Below are positions 53,681 through 63,148 of a stretch of 64,000 nt of DNA, one piece after another. Every line of letters starts with the position of its first letter. Position 1 is the first letter of the stretch. The position numbers were made by a program, and so were the translations under genes. The stretch is from assembly GCF_030372765.1 (NCBI RefSeq), contig NZ_JAUCMW010000002.1, positions 556,018-620,017 on the forward strand, written 5' to 3'. This DNA is from Labilibaculum sp. K2S. GTDB taxonomy: Bacteria; Bacteroidota; Bacteroidia; Bacteroidales; Marinifilaceae. The notes beneath the pieces were generated by a model. That model was not told where the DNA came from. It ran no database searches and saw nothing but the letters and a program-made list of their open reading frames with translations.

Positions 53681-55321
53681 ATGAAAAAAATCGCTTCAAT
53701 TACACTGTTGCTGGCCATGAATATAGGCTTTGTGGCTTGTAATGAGAAACCAGCCAAAAAAACTGAGGTTTCTCCAATACAAAAATTAGTAGATCAGTAC
53801 GCTGAATTTGAACTTACAACAGACATCAGTAAACTGACCAAAAACGAAAAACAGATGCTTCCTATTTTAATGGAAGTTGCTGATATTATGGAAGAGTTAT
53901 TCTGGAAAGATGCAATTGGAGACAAAGCAGAATTTTTAGGAGCACTTACCGATCCTTCAGCAGTTGCCTATTCAAAAATAAATTACGGCCCTTGGGATCG
54001 TCTAAACAATAACCTGCCTTTTATAGACGGATTTGGAACAAAACCTAAAGGTGCAAACTTCTATCCAGGCGACATGACTCAAGAAGAATTTGATGCCATT
54101 CCAGACGAAATGAAAACCGATTGGTATACAAAAATTGAACGTGACGAAAATGGGGAACTGAAAGTGGTTCCTTATCATGTTGTTTACAAAGAACAAATTA
54201 AAAAAGCTGCTGATTTGCTATTGAAAGCTTCAGAATTAGCTGAAGATGCTGGTCTGAAAAAATATCTTGAGCTGCGTTCTACGGCACTTCTTACTGATGA
54301 TTACCTGGCTTCTGATTTGGCTTGGATGGATATGAAAACCAACACGCTTGATTTCGTAGTTGGCCCAATCGAAACCTACGAAGATGCTCTTTACGGATAC
54401 AAAGCTTCACACTCGGGTCAGATTTTGGTGAAAGACAAAGTTTGGAGCGAAAAATTATCCAAATTTGCTTCTTTACTACCTCGCCTGCAGGAAGGTCTTC
54501 CTGTTCCTGCCAAATACAAAGCAGAAAAAGCGAACGCTAATGCAGATATGAATGTTTATGACGTAATCTACTATGCAGGTGATTGCAACGCGGGCAGCAA
54601 GAACATTGCTATTAACCTGCCAAACGATCCTCGTGTTCACGCTCAAAAAGGATCAAGAAAATTGCAGTTAAAAAATGCAATGAAGGCTAAATTCGATAAG
54701 ATTTTAGTTCCTATTTCTGATTTACTGATGGACGAAAGTCAACGCAAAAACGTAACTTTTGATGCTTTCTTCGAGAATGTAATGTTTCACGAAGTGGCTC
54801 ATGGTTTGGGTATTAAATACACTTTAAAAGATCATGAAAGCGTTCGTAAAGTTTTGAAAGATACTTACACTTCTATTGAAGAAGGAAAAGCAGATATTCT
54901 TGGCCTGTATATGATTACGCAAATGGCTGAGTGGGGCGAACTGGATGCTGACAAGCTGATGGATAACTATGTTACTTTTATGGCTGGTATTTTCCGTTCG
55001 GTACGTTTTGGTGCTGCCAGCGCTCACGGAAAAGCAAATATGATTCGTTTCTATTTCTTCGAAGAGCAAGGTGCTTTTACAAGAAATGCAGAAACCGGCA
55101 CTTATAAAGTTGATTTCGAGAAAATGAAAGCCGCTATGAATGAATTGGGAAAACAAATCTTAATTGTTCAGGGTGATGGTGACTATGAAGCAGCAAAACA
55201 AATGATTGCCGCCAGAGGTTTTATTCGTGAAGATCTTCAGAAAGATTTAGATCGTGTTAACAATGCCGGTATTCCAAAAGATGTTGTATTTAAGCAGGGA
55301 ATGAACGTATTGGGATTGTAA
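53681..55321 (+). CDS. Exported zinc peptidase, dipeptidyl-peptidase 3-like (M49)
   Basis: A 546-residue lipoprotein (lipobox FVAC, acylated cysteine C20). The metal site reads HEVAHGLGIKYT with a downstream EEGKADILG carrying a third ligand. M49 peptidases normally have HExxxH; this protein has a plain HExxH, as in a Bacteroidota subgroup labelled dipeptidyl-peptidase 3 family. The C-terminal part (GIFRSVRFGAASAHGKAN, FTRNAETGTYKVDF) fits M49. It probably trims dipeptides or other short peptides in the periplasm. It is transcribed away from the C1 peptidase. Confidence 0.82.
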   Translation: MKKIASITLLLAMNIGFVACNEKPAKKTEVSPIQKLVDQYAEFELTTDISKLTKNEKQMLPILMEVADIMEELFWKDAIGDKAEFLGALTDPSAVAYSKINYGPWDRLNNNLPFIDGFGTKPKGANFYPGDMTQEEFDAIPDEMKTDWYTKIERDENGELKVVPYHVVYKEQIKKAADLLLKASELAEDAGLKKYLELRSTALLTDDYLASDLAWMDMKTNTLDFVVGPIETYEDALYGYKASHSGQILVKDKVWSEKLSKFASLLPRLQEGLPVPAKYKAEKANANADMNVYDVIYYAGDCNAGSKNIAINLPNDPRVHAQKGSRKLQLKNAMKAKFDKILVPISDLLMDESQRKNVTFDAFFENVMFHEVAHGLGIKYTLKDHESVRKVLKDTYTSIEEGKADILGLYMITQMAEWGELDADKLMDNYVTFMAGIFRSVRFGAASAHGKANMIRFYFFEEQGAFTRNAETGTYKVDFEKMKAAMNELGKQILIVQGDGDYEAAKQMIAARGFIREDLQKDLDRVNNAGIPKDVVFKQGMNVLGL

Positions 55322-55375
55322 GCCAATTGATACGTAGTTAGTAAATAGATTACGGACTCCACAATTTATAAAGAA

Positions 55376-55408
55376 CGAGGCTGAATCGATCGCGATTCAG
55401 CCTCTTTA
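55376..55408 (+). terminator. Hairpin after the M49-like gene
   Basis: CGAGGCTGAATCG and CGATTCAGCCTC form a stem of 12 bp around ATCG; the following T-run is short. Confidence 0.55.
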
Positions 55409-55589
55409 TGTTCCCGCTCAAATCACCTCATGTAATCCCATTCCCTTTATTTCCTCTCTTTTGTAATTGTTAAAATATTAATCTACTTTAGCGATTAAAA
55501 GACCTCCTTGTCTTTTTCTGAATTTTGACTTCAATTATCAAGTACGGTTCAAGTCGAAACAAAATAAGTACTAACAATTCAGAATATTT

Positions 55590-56030
55590 ATGCTCTCAAA
55601 AACTGCCGAATATGCGATTCGTGCACTGGTTTATATCCAGTTGCAAAACTGGGAAGAAAAACGTCCGGGATTTAAGGAAATAGCCGAAAATATAGAATCA
55701 CCCGAACACTTTACTGCAAAAATATTGCAGGTACTAACACGCTTCAGTCTGATAAAAAGTTTAAAAGGGAGAAATGGCGGGTTTTTCTTTGATAAAGAGC
55801 ATGAAGATCTTCAACTCTATAAAATTATTACAGCAATTGATGGAGAAAAATCTTTTATCAGCTGCAGTTTTGGTTTTAAAAGCTGCGATCAGGAAAACAA
55901 ATGCCCATTGCATGATGATTTCTCAGAATTAAGAAAAAATTATACTGTTCTCGTAAAAGAACGTACCATACAAAGTCTTGCGAAAAGAATCCTAAACGGA
56001 GAAGCTGTTCTAACACAGAACATTAAATAG
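55590..56030 (+). CDS. Rrf2 family transcriptional regulator
   Basis: A 146-residue Rrf2-type winged-helix regulator. It starts MLSKTAEYAIRALVYIQLQN, with the recognition part FTAKILQVLTRFSLIKSLKG. Three cysteines follow at C90, C98 and C104 (ISCSFGFKSCDQENKCPLH), as in the iron-sulfur-cluster-binding members NsrR, IscR and RsrR. It may thus sense nitric oxide, oxygen or iron-sulfur status. No iron-sulfur assembly or NO-detoxifying gene is adjacent; the neighbours are a peptidase and a two-component system. Confidence 0.9.
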   Translation: MLSKTAEYAIRALVYIQLQNWEEKRPGFKEIAENIESPEHFTAKILQVLTRFSLIKSLKGRNGGFFFDKEHEDLQLYKIITAIDGEKSFISCSFGFKSCDQENKCPLHDDFSELRKNYTVLVKERTIQSLAKRILNGEAVLTQNIK

Positions 56031-56191
56031 AAATATCTATTTCAGGGAACAAATCTGAAAATCCGAAACCATAAAGGTGCCAAAATTGGGTATTTTACAA
56101 CATAGCATATCATCTTTAGCCTTTGTATCTTACCAATCCTTTAAGTCTGTCCGAATAAAACTTTTTTACACCGGCGAAGTATAAATTGAAT

Positions 56192-58915
56192 ATGAGTAAA
56201 ACCACTAACATTCTTTGGAAAACCAGCCTTCTGTTTTTTTTCGTTTTCCTTTTTGCATTTCAGGCTTCTGCAAGAAAAAAAAGAGTACTCATTCTGCATT
56301 CTTACCATCAGGGATTGAATTGGACCGATAATGTAAGTGCCGGGATACAGTCTGTTTTGGGTCGTGAAGACAATGTTGAGCTGATGTTTGAATACATGGA
56401 CACAAAGCGGAATTCAAATCCAGAATATCTGAAAGAATTCGCGAATCTTTATGGCCTCAAACATCTGAAAAATAAATTTGATGCCATCATTGTTTCTGAC
56501 AACAATGCCTTGGATTTTGTAAGAGATTATTATACTGATTTCTTTAAAAATACACCAATAGTATTCTGTTCTATTAATCAATTCTCCGATCAGCTGGTGA
56601 AAGGAATTGAACACGTTTCTGGTGTTACCGAAGAAATTGACTCGAGAAAAACAATTGAAGTTGCCTTGCGCCTGCATCCAAAAGCAACAAAATTAGTTGT
56701 GATTAACGACAATCAGACCCAATCGGCAATCTTGAACAGAAATAACATTAAATCTTTTTGGCCTGATCTGGACACAGATGTTGAACTGGTTTTTTTGGAG
56801 AATTTACTTATTGATGAATTGGTTGATCAGGTTAAACACCTTGATCCCAACAGCATCATTTACCTTCTTAATTTTAGCCGCGATAAAGAAGGTAATTTCA
56901 TTTCTTATCAGGAAAACATTGAAATCATCCGGAAAGCCACAAGACTACCAATTTATAGTAGTTGGGAATTCTATTTTAACGAAGGTATCGTTGGAGGAAT
57001 GCTAACAAGTGGATATAAAGAAGGAGAATTCGCCGCTAAAATAGCTCTTCAGGTATTGCATGGGAAAGAGATCAATAAAATCCCGATTGTTCAATCAGGA
57101 TACAACAATTTCAAATTCGATTTCGAACAAATGAAACGTTTTGGAATTCTCCCTAAACAACTTCCAAAAGGTAGTATCATCAGCAACCAACCACCTCCTA
57201 TTGTTCCCCAGTACCAAACATCGCTATTTGTAATAATTATATTCGGCTTAATCATTGCAATTATTTTAAGGTATTCGAAATTGAAAAGGGAGCAAAATGA
57301 GAAGAAACTGATTCAGGCAAATGAGGAATTGGACCGAAGAGTAGCCGACAGAACAAAAGAAGTTGTTTTTGCGAACGAAAAACTGGAGTTGCAAACCGAA
57401 CAGATTATCAAACAAAATAAGGAACTGGAAGATCACCGGCACAATCTTTTGGAACTTGTTAAAGTACGTACTGAAAATTTAGAGGAGGCAAATCTGGAAC
57501 TTAAAAGCAGCCGCGACAGGCTTCTTCGAATGTTGGATGCAAATTCGGATGGTGTTTGGGAGCATAATTTCGCAAACGACCAAACCTACATTAGTAAGAT
57601 CATCTGGGACAAGCTGGGCTATAAATCTGTAACCATTTCTAACACAAAAGATCTTCTCTGTAAAATTATTCATCCGGAGGATTTAATCATCATCAAACAA
57701 AAACACCGGCAAAACAAATTGGGCTATAGTGCATTGTTTATTGTCGAATTCAGAATTTTCGCAAGCACTAAAGACTGGATGTGGTTCAAAGCAAAAGGAC
57801 AAATTCTTGATTATGACCAAAATGGAAAACCGTTAAACATTGTTGGTACACTTATTAATATCACTCAACGAAAAGAAGCCGAAGAAAAAATAAGAAGCGA
57901 AGAACGAAAGTTGAGAGTCTCGGAAAAGAGATGGCGTTCCCTAATTGAGCAGGCATCCGATGGGATACTAATTTACAATACTGACGGCAATATTCTGGAT
58001 GCCAACTCAGCAGCATGCAATTGGCTGGGGTATTCTGCTGATGAAATTCTGACACTGAATTACAGCGAAATAGATTCCAGACACAGCAGTTCGGAACTTC
58101 ACTCTTATTGGAGAAAATTAAATGCTTCCTACCCTTCTCTTTCTTTTGAATCGATGCAAAAAAGAAAAGACGGATCAAGCTTTCCTGTTGAAATTCACCT
58201 TAGCCTGATAGAATTGCAGGACAGTAAGCTCATTTTGTCATTGGTAAATGATATTAGTGTACGTCAGGAAACCGAACGCAAAATTTTAAATGCAGTAATT
58301 AACACAGAAGAAAGCGAAAGAAAGCGATTCGCAACCGACTTGCATGATTCTATTGGGCCTCTTCTTTCCAGTATTAACCTGTATCTTTCATCCATAGATA
58401 AATTTGAATCGGAAGTAGAAAAAGGGAATATTATAAAAGCTTCGGTTGAAGCGGTAAATGAGGCTTTGGTAAGCATCAAAGAAATTTCGAACAACCTGAG
58501 CCCGCATATCTTAAATGATTTCGGGTTGGAAAAGGCCATTCGTTCTTTCACCAATAAAATCAATTTATCGCAGGCCATAAGTATTAGTTTTTATGCTGAA
58601 AATATGGAAGAGCGAATCAACCATCAGGTTGAAGTCGTAATTTTTAGGGTAGTAAGCGAATTAATTAATAATACAATTAAACACGCACAAGCAACAAATA
58701 TTGAAATAAACTTGTCAAGAGAAGAAAATTTGGTTTCTCTTATCTATATTGACAACGGAATTGGTTTTGATGCCAAGGAGATTAATGCCGGAACATCAAC
58801 GGGAATGGGATTGTATAATGTATTTAGCAGGATTAAGTCGTTAAACGGTTCGCACAAAATAAAAAGCCACCCAAAACGTGGCGGCATGATGGCAGTAATA
58901 GAGATTAATCTGTAA
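56192..58915 (+). CDS. Histidine kinase with periplasmic binding-protein-like sensor and PAS domains
   Basis: A 907-residue sensor kinase. After a signal-like start (about residues 5-27) it has a periplasmic domain of about 290 residues (KKRVLILHSYHQGLNWTDNV, IIVSDNNALDFV, FKNTPIVFCSINQ) like the ABC-type substrate-binding fold of TrpX. A membrane helix lies near 345-362, then a coiled coil (about 365-440), two PAS domains (about 445-560 and 585-695), a HisKA_3 domain with phosphoacceptor H718 (RFATDLHDSIGPLLSS) and an ATPase domain (IDNGIGFDA, GMGLYNV). It is a NarL-type kinase, and the partner regulator follows 10 bases downstream. The ATG at 56192 was preferred to the TTG six bases earlier. 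Confidence 0.9.
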   Translation: MSKTTNILWKTSLLFFFVFLFAFQASARKKRVLILHSYHQGLNWTDNVSAGIQSVLGREDNVELMFEYMDTKRNSNPEYLKEFANLYGLKHLKNKFDAIIVSDNNALDFVRDYYTDFFKNTPIVFCSINQFSDQLVKGIEHVSGVTEEIDSRKTIEVALRLHPKATKLVVINDNQTQSAILNRNNIKSFWPDLDTDVELVFLENLLIDELVDQVKHLDPNSIIYLLNFSRDKEGNFISYQENIEIIRKATRLPIYSSWEFYFNEGIVGGMLTSGYKEGEFAAKIALQVLHGKEINKIPIVQSGYNNFKFDFEQMKRFGILPKQLPKGSIISNQPPPIVPQYQTSLFVIIIFGLIIAIILRYSKLKREQNEKKLIQANEELDRRVADRTKEVVFANEKLELQTEQIIKQNKELEDHRHNLLELVKVRTENLEEANLELKSSRDRLLRMLDANSDGVWEHNFANDQTYISKIIWDKLGYKSVTISNTKDLLCKIIHPEDLIIIKQKHRQNKLGYSALFIVEFRIFASTKDWMWFKAKGQILDYDQNGKPLNIVGTLINITQRKEAEEKIRSEERKLRVSEKRWRSLIEQASDGILIYNTDGNILDANSAACNWLGYSADEILTLNYSEIDSRHSSSELHSYWRKLNASYPSLSFESMQKRKDGSSFPVEIHLSLIELQDSKLILSLVNDISVRQETERKILNAVINTEESERKRFATDLHDSIGPLLSSINLYLSSIDKFESEVEKGNIIKASVEAVNEALVSIKEISNNLSPHILNDFGLEKAIRSFTNKINLSQAISISFYAENMEERINHQVEVVIFRVVSELINNTIKHAQATNIEINLSREENLVSLIYIDNGIGFDAKEINAGTSTGMGLYNVFSRIKSLNGSHKIKSHPKRGGMMAVIEINL

Positions 58916-58925
58916 ATTAAAGAGC

Positions 58926-59570
58926 ATGAGTGAGTACAGAGTAATGATTGTGGATGACCACAAAATGTTTAGAAGTGGATTGCGGTTTCTTTTGAATAGT
59001 GTTCCTAACATCAACATTGTAGGGGAAGCTTCGAACGGAAAAGAATTTCTCGAAATGGCAGATACTATTCAGATCGACATTGCTTTAATGGACATTAACA
59101 TGCCTGAAATGAATGGAATTGAAGCCACCCGAAAAGCTCTCGATAAATTTCCTGACATGAAAATTATTGTTCTATCCATGCATGGAGAAGAGGAATACTA
59201 CGATCAGATGTTAGATGCGGGTGTGAAAGGTTTTCTGCTTAAAAACTCCGATGCCGATGAACTGATATCAGCACTGGAAGCAGTAATTGCCGGGAAAAGT
59301 TACTTCTCACAAGAACTTTTGGTTGATATTCTTGATCAGAAAAGACTGCACAAATTAAGAACTGAAACCGTAAAATTATCACAACGTGAATTGGAAGTTT
59401 TAAAACTAATTTGCGATGGTTGCAGCAATGCCGAAATTGCAGAGGAATTATTTATCAGCCAAAGAACGGTTGACCGTCACCGGTCTAATTTACTGAGCAA
59501 AACGGCTTGTAAAAATTCAACTTCGCTGGTAATGTATGCCGTGAAAAACAGAATTATTGAAATAAGTTAA
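58926..59570 (+). CDS. LuxR/NarL-type response regulator
   Basis: A 214-residue regulator: receiver domain with acidic pair D10-D11 in IVDDH and phosphoacceptor D56 (IALMDINMPEMNGIEA), the conserved lysine in KGFLLKNSDADEL, and a LuxR-type HTH at about residues 145-205 (LSQRELEVLKLICDGCSNAE, FISQRTVDRHRSNLLSK). It lies 10 bases behind its kinase. The targets are unknown; no obvious target gene follows in the operon. Confidence 0.95.
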   Translation: MSEYRVMIVDDHKMFRSGLRFLLNSVPNINIVGEASNGKEFLEMADTIQIDIALMDINMPEMNGIEATRKALDKFPDMKIIVLSMHGEEEYYDQMLDAGVKGFLLKNSDADELISALEAVIAGKSYFSQELLVDILDQKRLHKLRTETVKLSQRELEVLKLICDGCSNAEIAEELFISQRTVDRHRSNLLSKTACKNSTSLVMYAVKNRIIEIS

Positions 59571-59669
59571 TCGGCTGATCGTATAATTATCGGATCTTAC
59601 ATAAATTTCCATTCGTATCCCGTTAACATTTCGTATTTTTAGTTTCTCAAAAAAACTGATGTTTACAAA

Positions 59670-62147
59670 ATGGAAAGTAATTCGCAACTGGATCTGGCTC
59701 ACAAGTTTGTACGATTCACAAACACTACAATTTTTTTAACCGGTAAAGCCGGTACCGGAAAAACTACCTTTTTGCGTCAGTTAAAAGAGGAACTGCCCAA
59801 ACGAATGGTAGTTGTTGCACCCACCGGTGTGGCGGCCATTAATGCGGGTGGAGTAACCATTCATTCCTTTTTCCAGCTGCCTTTTGGCCCCATAATGCCA
59901 GGGCAGATCTTAAACGAAGATAAAAACCCCAAAACCGAATCCAATTCGCCCATCCGGAAGTATCGAAAAGAAAAAATCGACATTATAAAATCTCTCGACC
60001 TGCTGATTATTGATGAAATTAGTATGGTTCGTGCCGATTTACTGGATGGCATTGATGAAGTGCTGCGCAAATTTAAAAACAGAAATCTGCCTTTTGGTGG
60101 TGTTCAGGTTTTAATGATTGGCGATTTGCAGCAATTGCCTCCTGTTGTGAAAAATGAAGAATGGAGTTTGCTTCGGAATCATTACGAAACACCCTTCTTT
60201 TTTAGCAGTCGTGCATTTCTGCAATCGCAGCACATAAGTATCGAACTTACACATGTTTACCGCCAAAAAGACGAAAGCTTCATTAAAATTCTGAACGAAA
60301 TCAGGAACAACCAACTCTCGCAGGAATCCTATGCAGAACTGGAAAAGAGATATTTGCCCGATTTTAAACCAACCGATAAAGATGGTTATATCACTTTAAC
60401 AACACACAATGCCCGGGCGCAGAAAATAAATGAAGAAAAACTAAAGCAATTAAAGGGAAAGTCGCAGCAATTTAAAGCGAACATTACAGGCATATTTCCC
60501 GAATACTCCTTCCCTACCGAAGAGCAGCTGCAACTTAAAACAGGTGCACAGGTAATGTTTGTAAAAAACGACAGTTCGCCCGAGAAGCTCTACTTTAACG
60601 GCAAAATAGGAAGGGTAACCGGTTTTGGAGATGATGTAATTCATGTGCAATGTGAGACAGACAATTTAGAAATTGATGTGTATCCCGAAGACTGGCACAA
60701 CATCAATTACAGCATCAACCCGGAAAGCAAAGAAATTGAAGAAACAATTTCGGGTGGTTTTTCGCAGTTCCCATTGAAACTGGCCTGGGCAATTACCATT
60801 CATAAAAGTCAGGGATTGACTTTCGAAAGAGCAGTAATTGATGCCAATGCAGCCTTTGCCCACGGACAAGTTTACGTGGCCTTAAGTCGATGCAAATCGT
60901 TGGAAGGATTGGTTCTTAAATCAACGCTAAGTAAATCGGGAATCATCTGCGACAACGCCGTATCGAAATTCACACAAAATATTGAAGCCAATCCTCCGGG
61001 GGAAGAAAACCTGGAGAATTCCATTCGTAAGTATCAGTTTCAGCTTCTCGAAGAACTGTTTTCCTTTCATGATATCTACCGAATCTGCAATTACTGCAAC
61101 AGGCATTTGCAGGAAAACAGAAACAGTATTCAGGGCAATTTAGCTGATAAAATGAATGCTGCCTTTCCATTTCTTGGACCTGAAATTTTGGTGGTTGGCG
61201 AAAAATTTATTCCATCGGTAAAACGATATTGTGCCGATAATCAGAACCTGCATGAAAACAAAGAGGCACAGGAAAGAATCAGCAAAGCTTCGGCCTATTT
61301 CGTGGGGAAACTGGAGGAACACCTGCAATCCATTCTGAAAGATTTTAGTTTCGATACCGATAACCAAAGTGTAAAGAAAACAATTGAGGGTTATTTGAAA
61401 CAGTTGAATGAAAAGCTAAGCGTTAAACTTGTTAGTTTAAAATCGTGTTTGAAAAAATTCGATACTGCCAATTACCAAACTGTGCGGGCCAAAGCTCATT
61501 TCGAAAAACAAAACTTCCGTTTAAAGAGCCCTAAGGAAGTGGTTGATGAAAACGTAAAACATCCCAACTTGTTTCGAATACTAAAGAAATGGAGAAAGAA
61601 TCTGGCCGATAAAATAAATGCTCCGGTTTATTACATCGCCTCGCAGCAAAGTCTGGTTGATATTGCCAACAATCTGCCCTACACAACCGATCAATTAAAG
61701 GATGTGAAAGGCTTTGGAAAGAAAAAAATTGAACACTACGGCGCAGATGTAATCAAAATGGTTACGGAATACCGGCAGGGACAAAATCTGGGTTTGCTGA
61801 ATTTTACATCGGCTGAACCGAAAAAAATAATAAAATCCGGGAACAAACAAGATACGAAAGAGATAAGTCTTGAATTGTATAAGGATGGCCGAACAGTACG
61901 TGAAATTTCGGCTTTCAGAGATCTTACCGTTGCAACAATAGATAAACATCTGGCGCATTACGTTGGCTTGGGAATGCTGCCTCTCGATAAGTTTGTGGAA
62001 AAAAAGAAGATCAAAAAAATTAAAAAACAGCTTGAAAAAGAGGGTATTGAAAGCCTGAATGAATGCAAACAAGAACTTGGTTCTGATTACTCCTACTCCG
62101 AAATACGATATGTTCAGGCTTATCTGAAAAATGCAAATGCGAAATAA
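59670..62147 (+). CDS. PIF1-like helicase with HRDC-like and HTH domains
   Basis: An 825-residue superfamily 1 helicase. Walker A is TGKAGTGKTT (residues 24-33), Walker B LLIIDEISM, and the C-terminal ATPase motifs are HKSQGLTFERAVID and VYVALSRCKSLEGLVLKS. After about residue 430 comes a family-specific region with a CxxC pair (ICNYCNRH), an HRDC-like domain (about 632-700; IASQQSLVDIANNLPYTTDQ) and a helix-turn-helix (about 728-770). This kind is common in Bacteroidota. It should unwind DNA in recombination, repair or replication. Its last 33 codons and terminator are the source of the tandem repeats downstream. Confidence 0.9.
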   Translation: MESNSQLDLAHKFVRFTNTTIFLTGKAGTGKTTFLRQLKEELPKRMVVVAPTGVAAINAGGVTIHSFFQLPFGPIMPGQILNEDKNPKTESNSPIRKYRKEKIDIIKSLDLLIIDEISMVRADLLDGIDEVLRKFKNRNLPFGGVQVLMIGDLQQLPPVVKNEEWSLLRNHYETPFFFSSRAFLQSQHISIELTHVYRQKDESFIKILNEIRNNQLSQESYAELEKRYLPDFKPTDKDGYITLTTHNARAQKINEEKLKQLKGKSQQFKANITGIFPEYSFPTEEQLQLKTGAQVMFVKNDSSPEKLYFNGKIGRVTGFGDDVIHVQCETDNLEIDVYPEDWHNINYSINPESKEIEETISGGFSQFPLKLAWAITIHKSQGLTFERAVIDANAAFAHGQVYVALSRCKSLEGLVLKSTLSKSGIICDNAVSKFTQNIEANPPGEENLENSIRKYQFQLLEELFSFHDIYRICNYCNRHLQENRNSIQGNLADKMNAAFPFLGPEILVVGEKFIPSVKRYCADNQNLHENKEAQERISKASAYFVGKLEEHLQSILKDFSFDTDNQSVKKTIEGYLKQLNEKLSVKLVSLKSCLKKFDTANYQTVRAKAHFEKQNFRLKSPKEVVDENVKHPNLFRILKKWRKNLADKINAPVYYIASQQSLVDIANNLPYTTDQLKDVKGFGKKKIEHYGADVIKMVTEYRQGQNLGLLNFTSAEPKKIIKSGNKQDTKEISLELYKDGRTVREISAFRDLTVATIDKHLAHYVGLGMLPLDKFVEKKKIKKIKKQLEKEGIESLNECKQELGSDYSYSEIRYVQAYLKNANAK

Positions 62148-62268
62148 ACCAATAACCATTTAAGTTTAATTAACCTTTATTCAATCCTTTTAGCATTCTT
62201 ATGCCCTACATTTGAAATGTAGAAAACAGAAAATGTTTTTTCATATAGATTAGATTTAGGTTAGAGAA

Positions 62269-62297
62269 AATCCCGGACTTCGCAGTCCGGGATTTTT
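62269..62297 (+). terminator. Terminator of the helicase gene (copy 0)
   Basis: AATCCCGGACT and AGTCCGGGATT form an 11-bp stem around TCGC, followed by T's. Confidence 0.88.
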
Positions 62298-62381
62298 CAT
62301 TTGATAATTTCCAGTACCACTTTATGAGGAAAAAGCTTGCAAAATCTCCTTCTAATTTTAGCTTCTTTTTTTCCAAAGGGC

Positions 62382-62483
62382 ATTGAATGCCTGAATGAAT
62401 GCAAGCAAGAACCTGGTTCTGATTACTCCTACTCCAAAATACGATATGTTCAGGCTTATCTGGAAAATGCGAATGCGAAATAA
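62382..62483 (+). pseudogene. Helicase 3'-end fragment, copy 1
   Basis: 33 codons and a TAA corresponding to residues 793-825 of the helicase, beginning IECLNECKQEPGSD, with no start codon. It carries changes such as L-G to P-G and K-N to E-N compared with the gene. Confidence 0.85.
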
Positions 62484-62618
62484 ACCAATAGCCTTTTAAG
62501 TTTAATTAACTTTAATTCAATCCTTTTAGCACTCTTATGCCCTACATTTGAAATGTAGAAAACAGATAAATTTTTTTTTCATAGATTAGATTTAGGTTAG
62601 TAATTAGGGTTAGAGAGA

Positions 62619-62647
62619 ATCCCGGACTTCACAGTCCGGGATTTTTC
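62619..62647 (+). terminator. Duplicated terminator, copy 1
   Basis: Same AATCCCGGACT/AGTCCGGGATT hairpin as behind the helicase, loop TCAC. Confidence 0.85.
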
Positions 62648-62730
62648 ATTTGATAATTTCCAGTACCAGTTTATGAGGAAAAAGCCAGCAAAATCTCCTT
62701 CTAATTTTAACTTCTTTTTTTCCAAAGGGC

Positions 62731-62832
62731 ATTGAATGCCTGAATGAATGCAAGCAAGAACCTGGTTCCGATTACTCCTACTCCGAAATACGATATGTTC
62801 AGGCTTATCTGAAAAATGCAAATGCGAAATAA
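62731..62832 (+). pseudogene. Helicase 3'-end fragment, copy 2
   Basis: Same 33 codons plus TAA. Its first half matches copy 1 (IECLNECKQEPGSD), its second half matches the gene (KIRYVQ preceded by SE, then YLKNANAK), a mosaic pattern. Confidence 0.85.
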
Positions 62833-62966
62833 ACCAATAACCATTTAAGTTTAATTAACCTTTATTCAATCCTTTTAGCACTCTTATGCCCTACATTTGA
62901 AATGTAGAAAGCAGATAAGTTTTTTTTTCATAGATTGGATTTAGGTTAGTAATTAGGGTTAGAGAG

Positions 62967-62995
62967 AATCCCGGACTTCACAGTCCGGGATTTTT
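62967..62995 (+). terminator. Duplicated terminator, copy 2
   Basis: Third copy of the hairpin, followed by T's; homology to the unit ends about 10 bases later. Confidence 0.85.
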
Positions 62996-63148
62996 CATTT
63001 GATAAGATTTAATCTAAAATTTCACAGACTCCCAACAAGTAAAATCATCTGCAGAAATCATAAAAAATCACAATCATCTGCGTCCCCATTTTGAAAAACA
63101 GATAACTTTATCTTTATTTGTATTCAATTTAAATAACACAAAACGATT

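Larger units (their letters stand above)
62046..63005 (+). repeat. Tandem triplication of helicase 3' end and terminator
   Basis: Three adjacent copies of a roughly 340-bp unit start at 62046 (inside the helicase gene, residue 793), 62382 and 62731; the last is cut off after about 275 bp. Each contains the last 33 codons of the helicase in an open frame, a TAA stop, an AT-rich spacer and a perfect hairpin with T-run. Copies differ at scattered positions, and copy 2 shares some variants with copy 1 and others with the gene itself. Confidence 0.92.
62148..63148. other. Gene-free stretch downstream of the helicase
   Basis: The 1,001 bases after the helicase stop hold no complete gene. Most of the space (to 63005) is the tandem copies; the final 140 bases are AT-rich and carry no recognisable signal. 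Confidence 0.75.

Noticed and set aside
61695..62159. 154-codon open frame on the minus strand
   Set aside because: It lies wholly inside the helicase gene in antisense, and its product is a phenylalanine-rich shadow sequence.
62597..62821. 74-codon frame on the minus strand
   Set aside because: It is antisense to the duplicated helicase fragments and terminators, not an independent gene.
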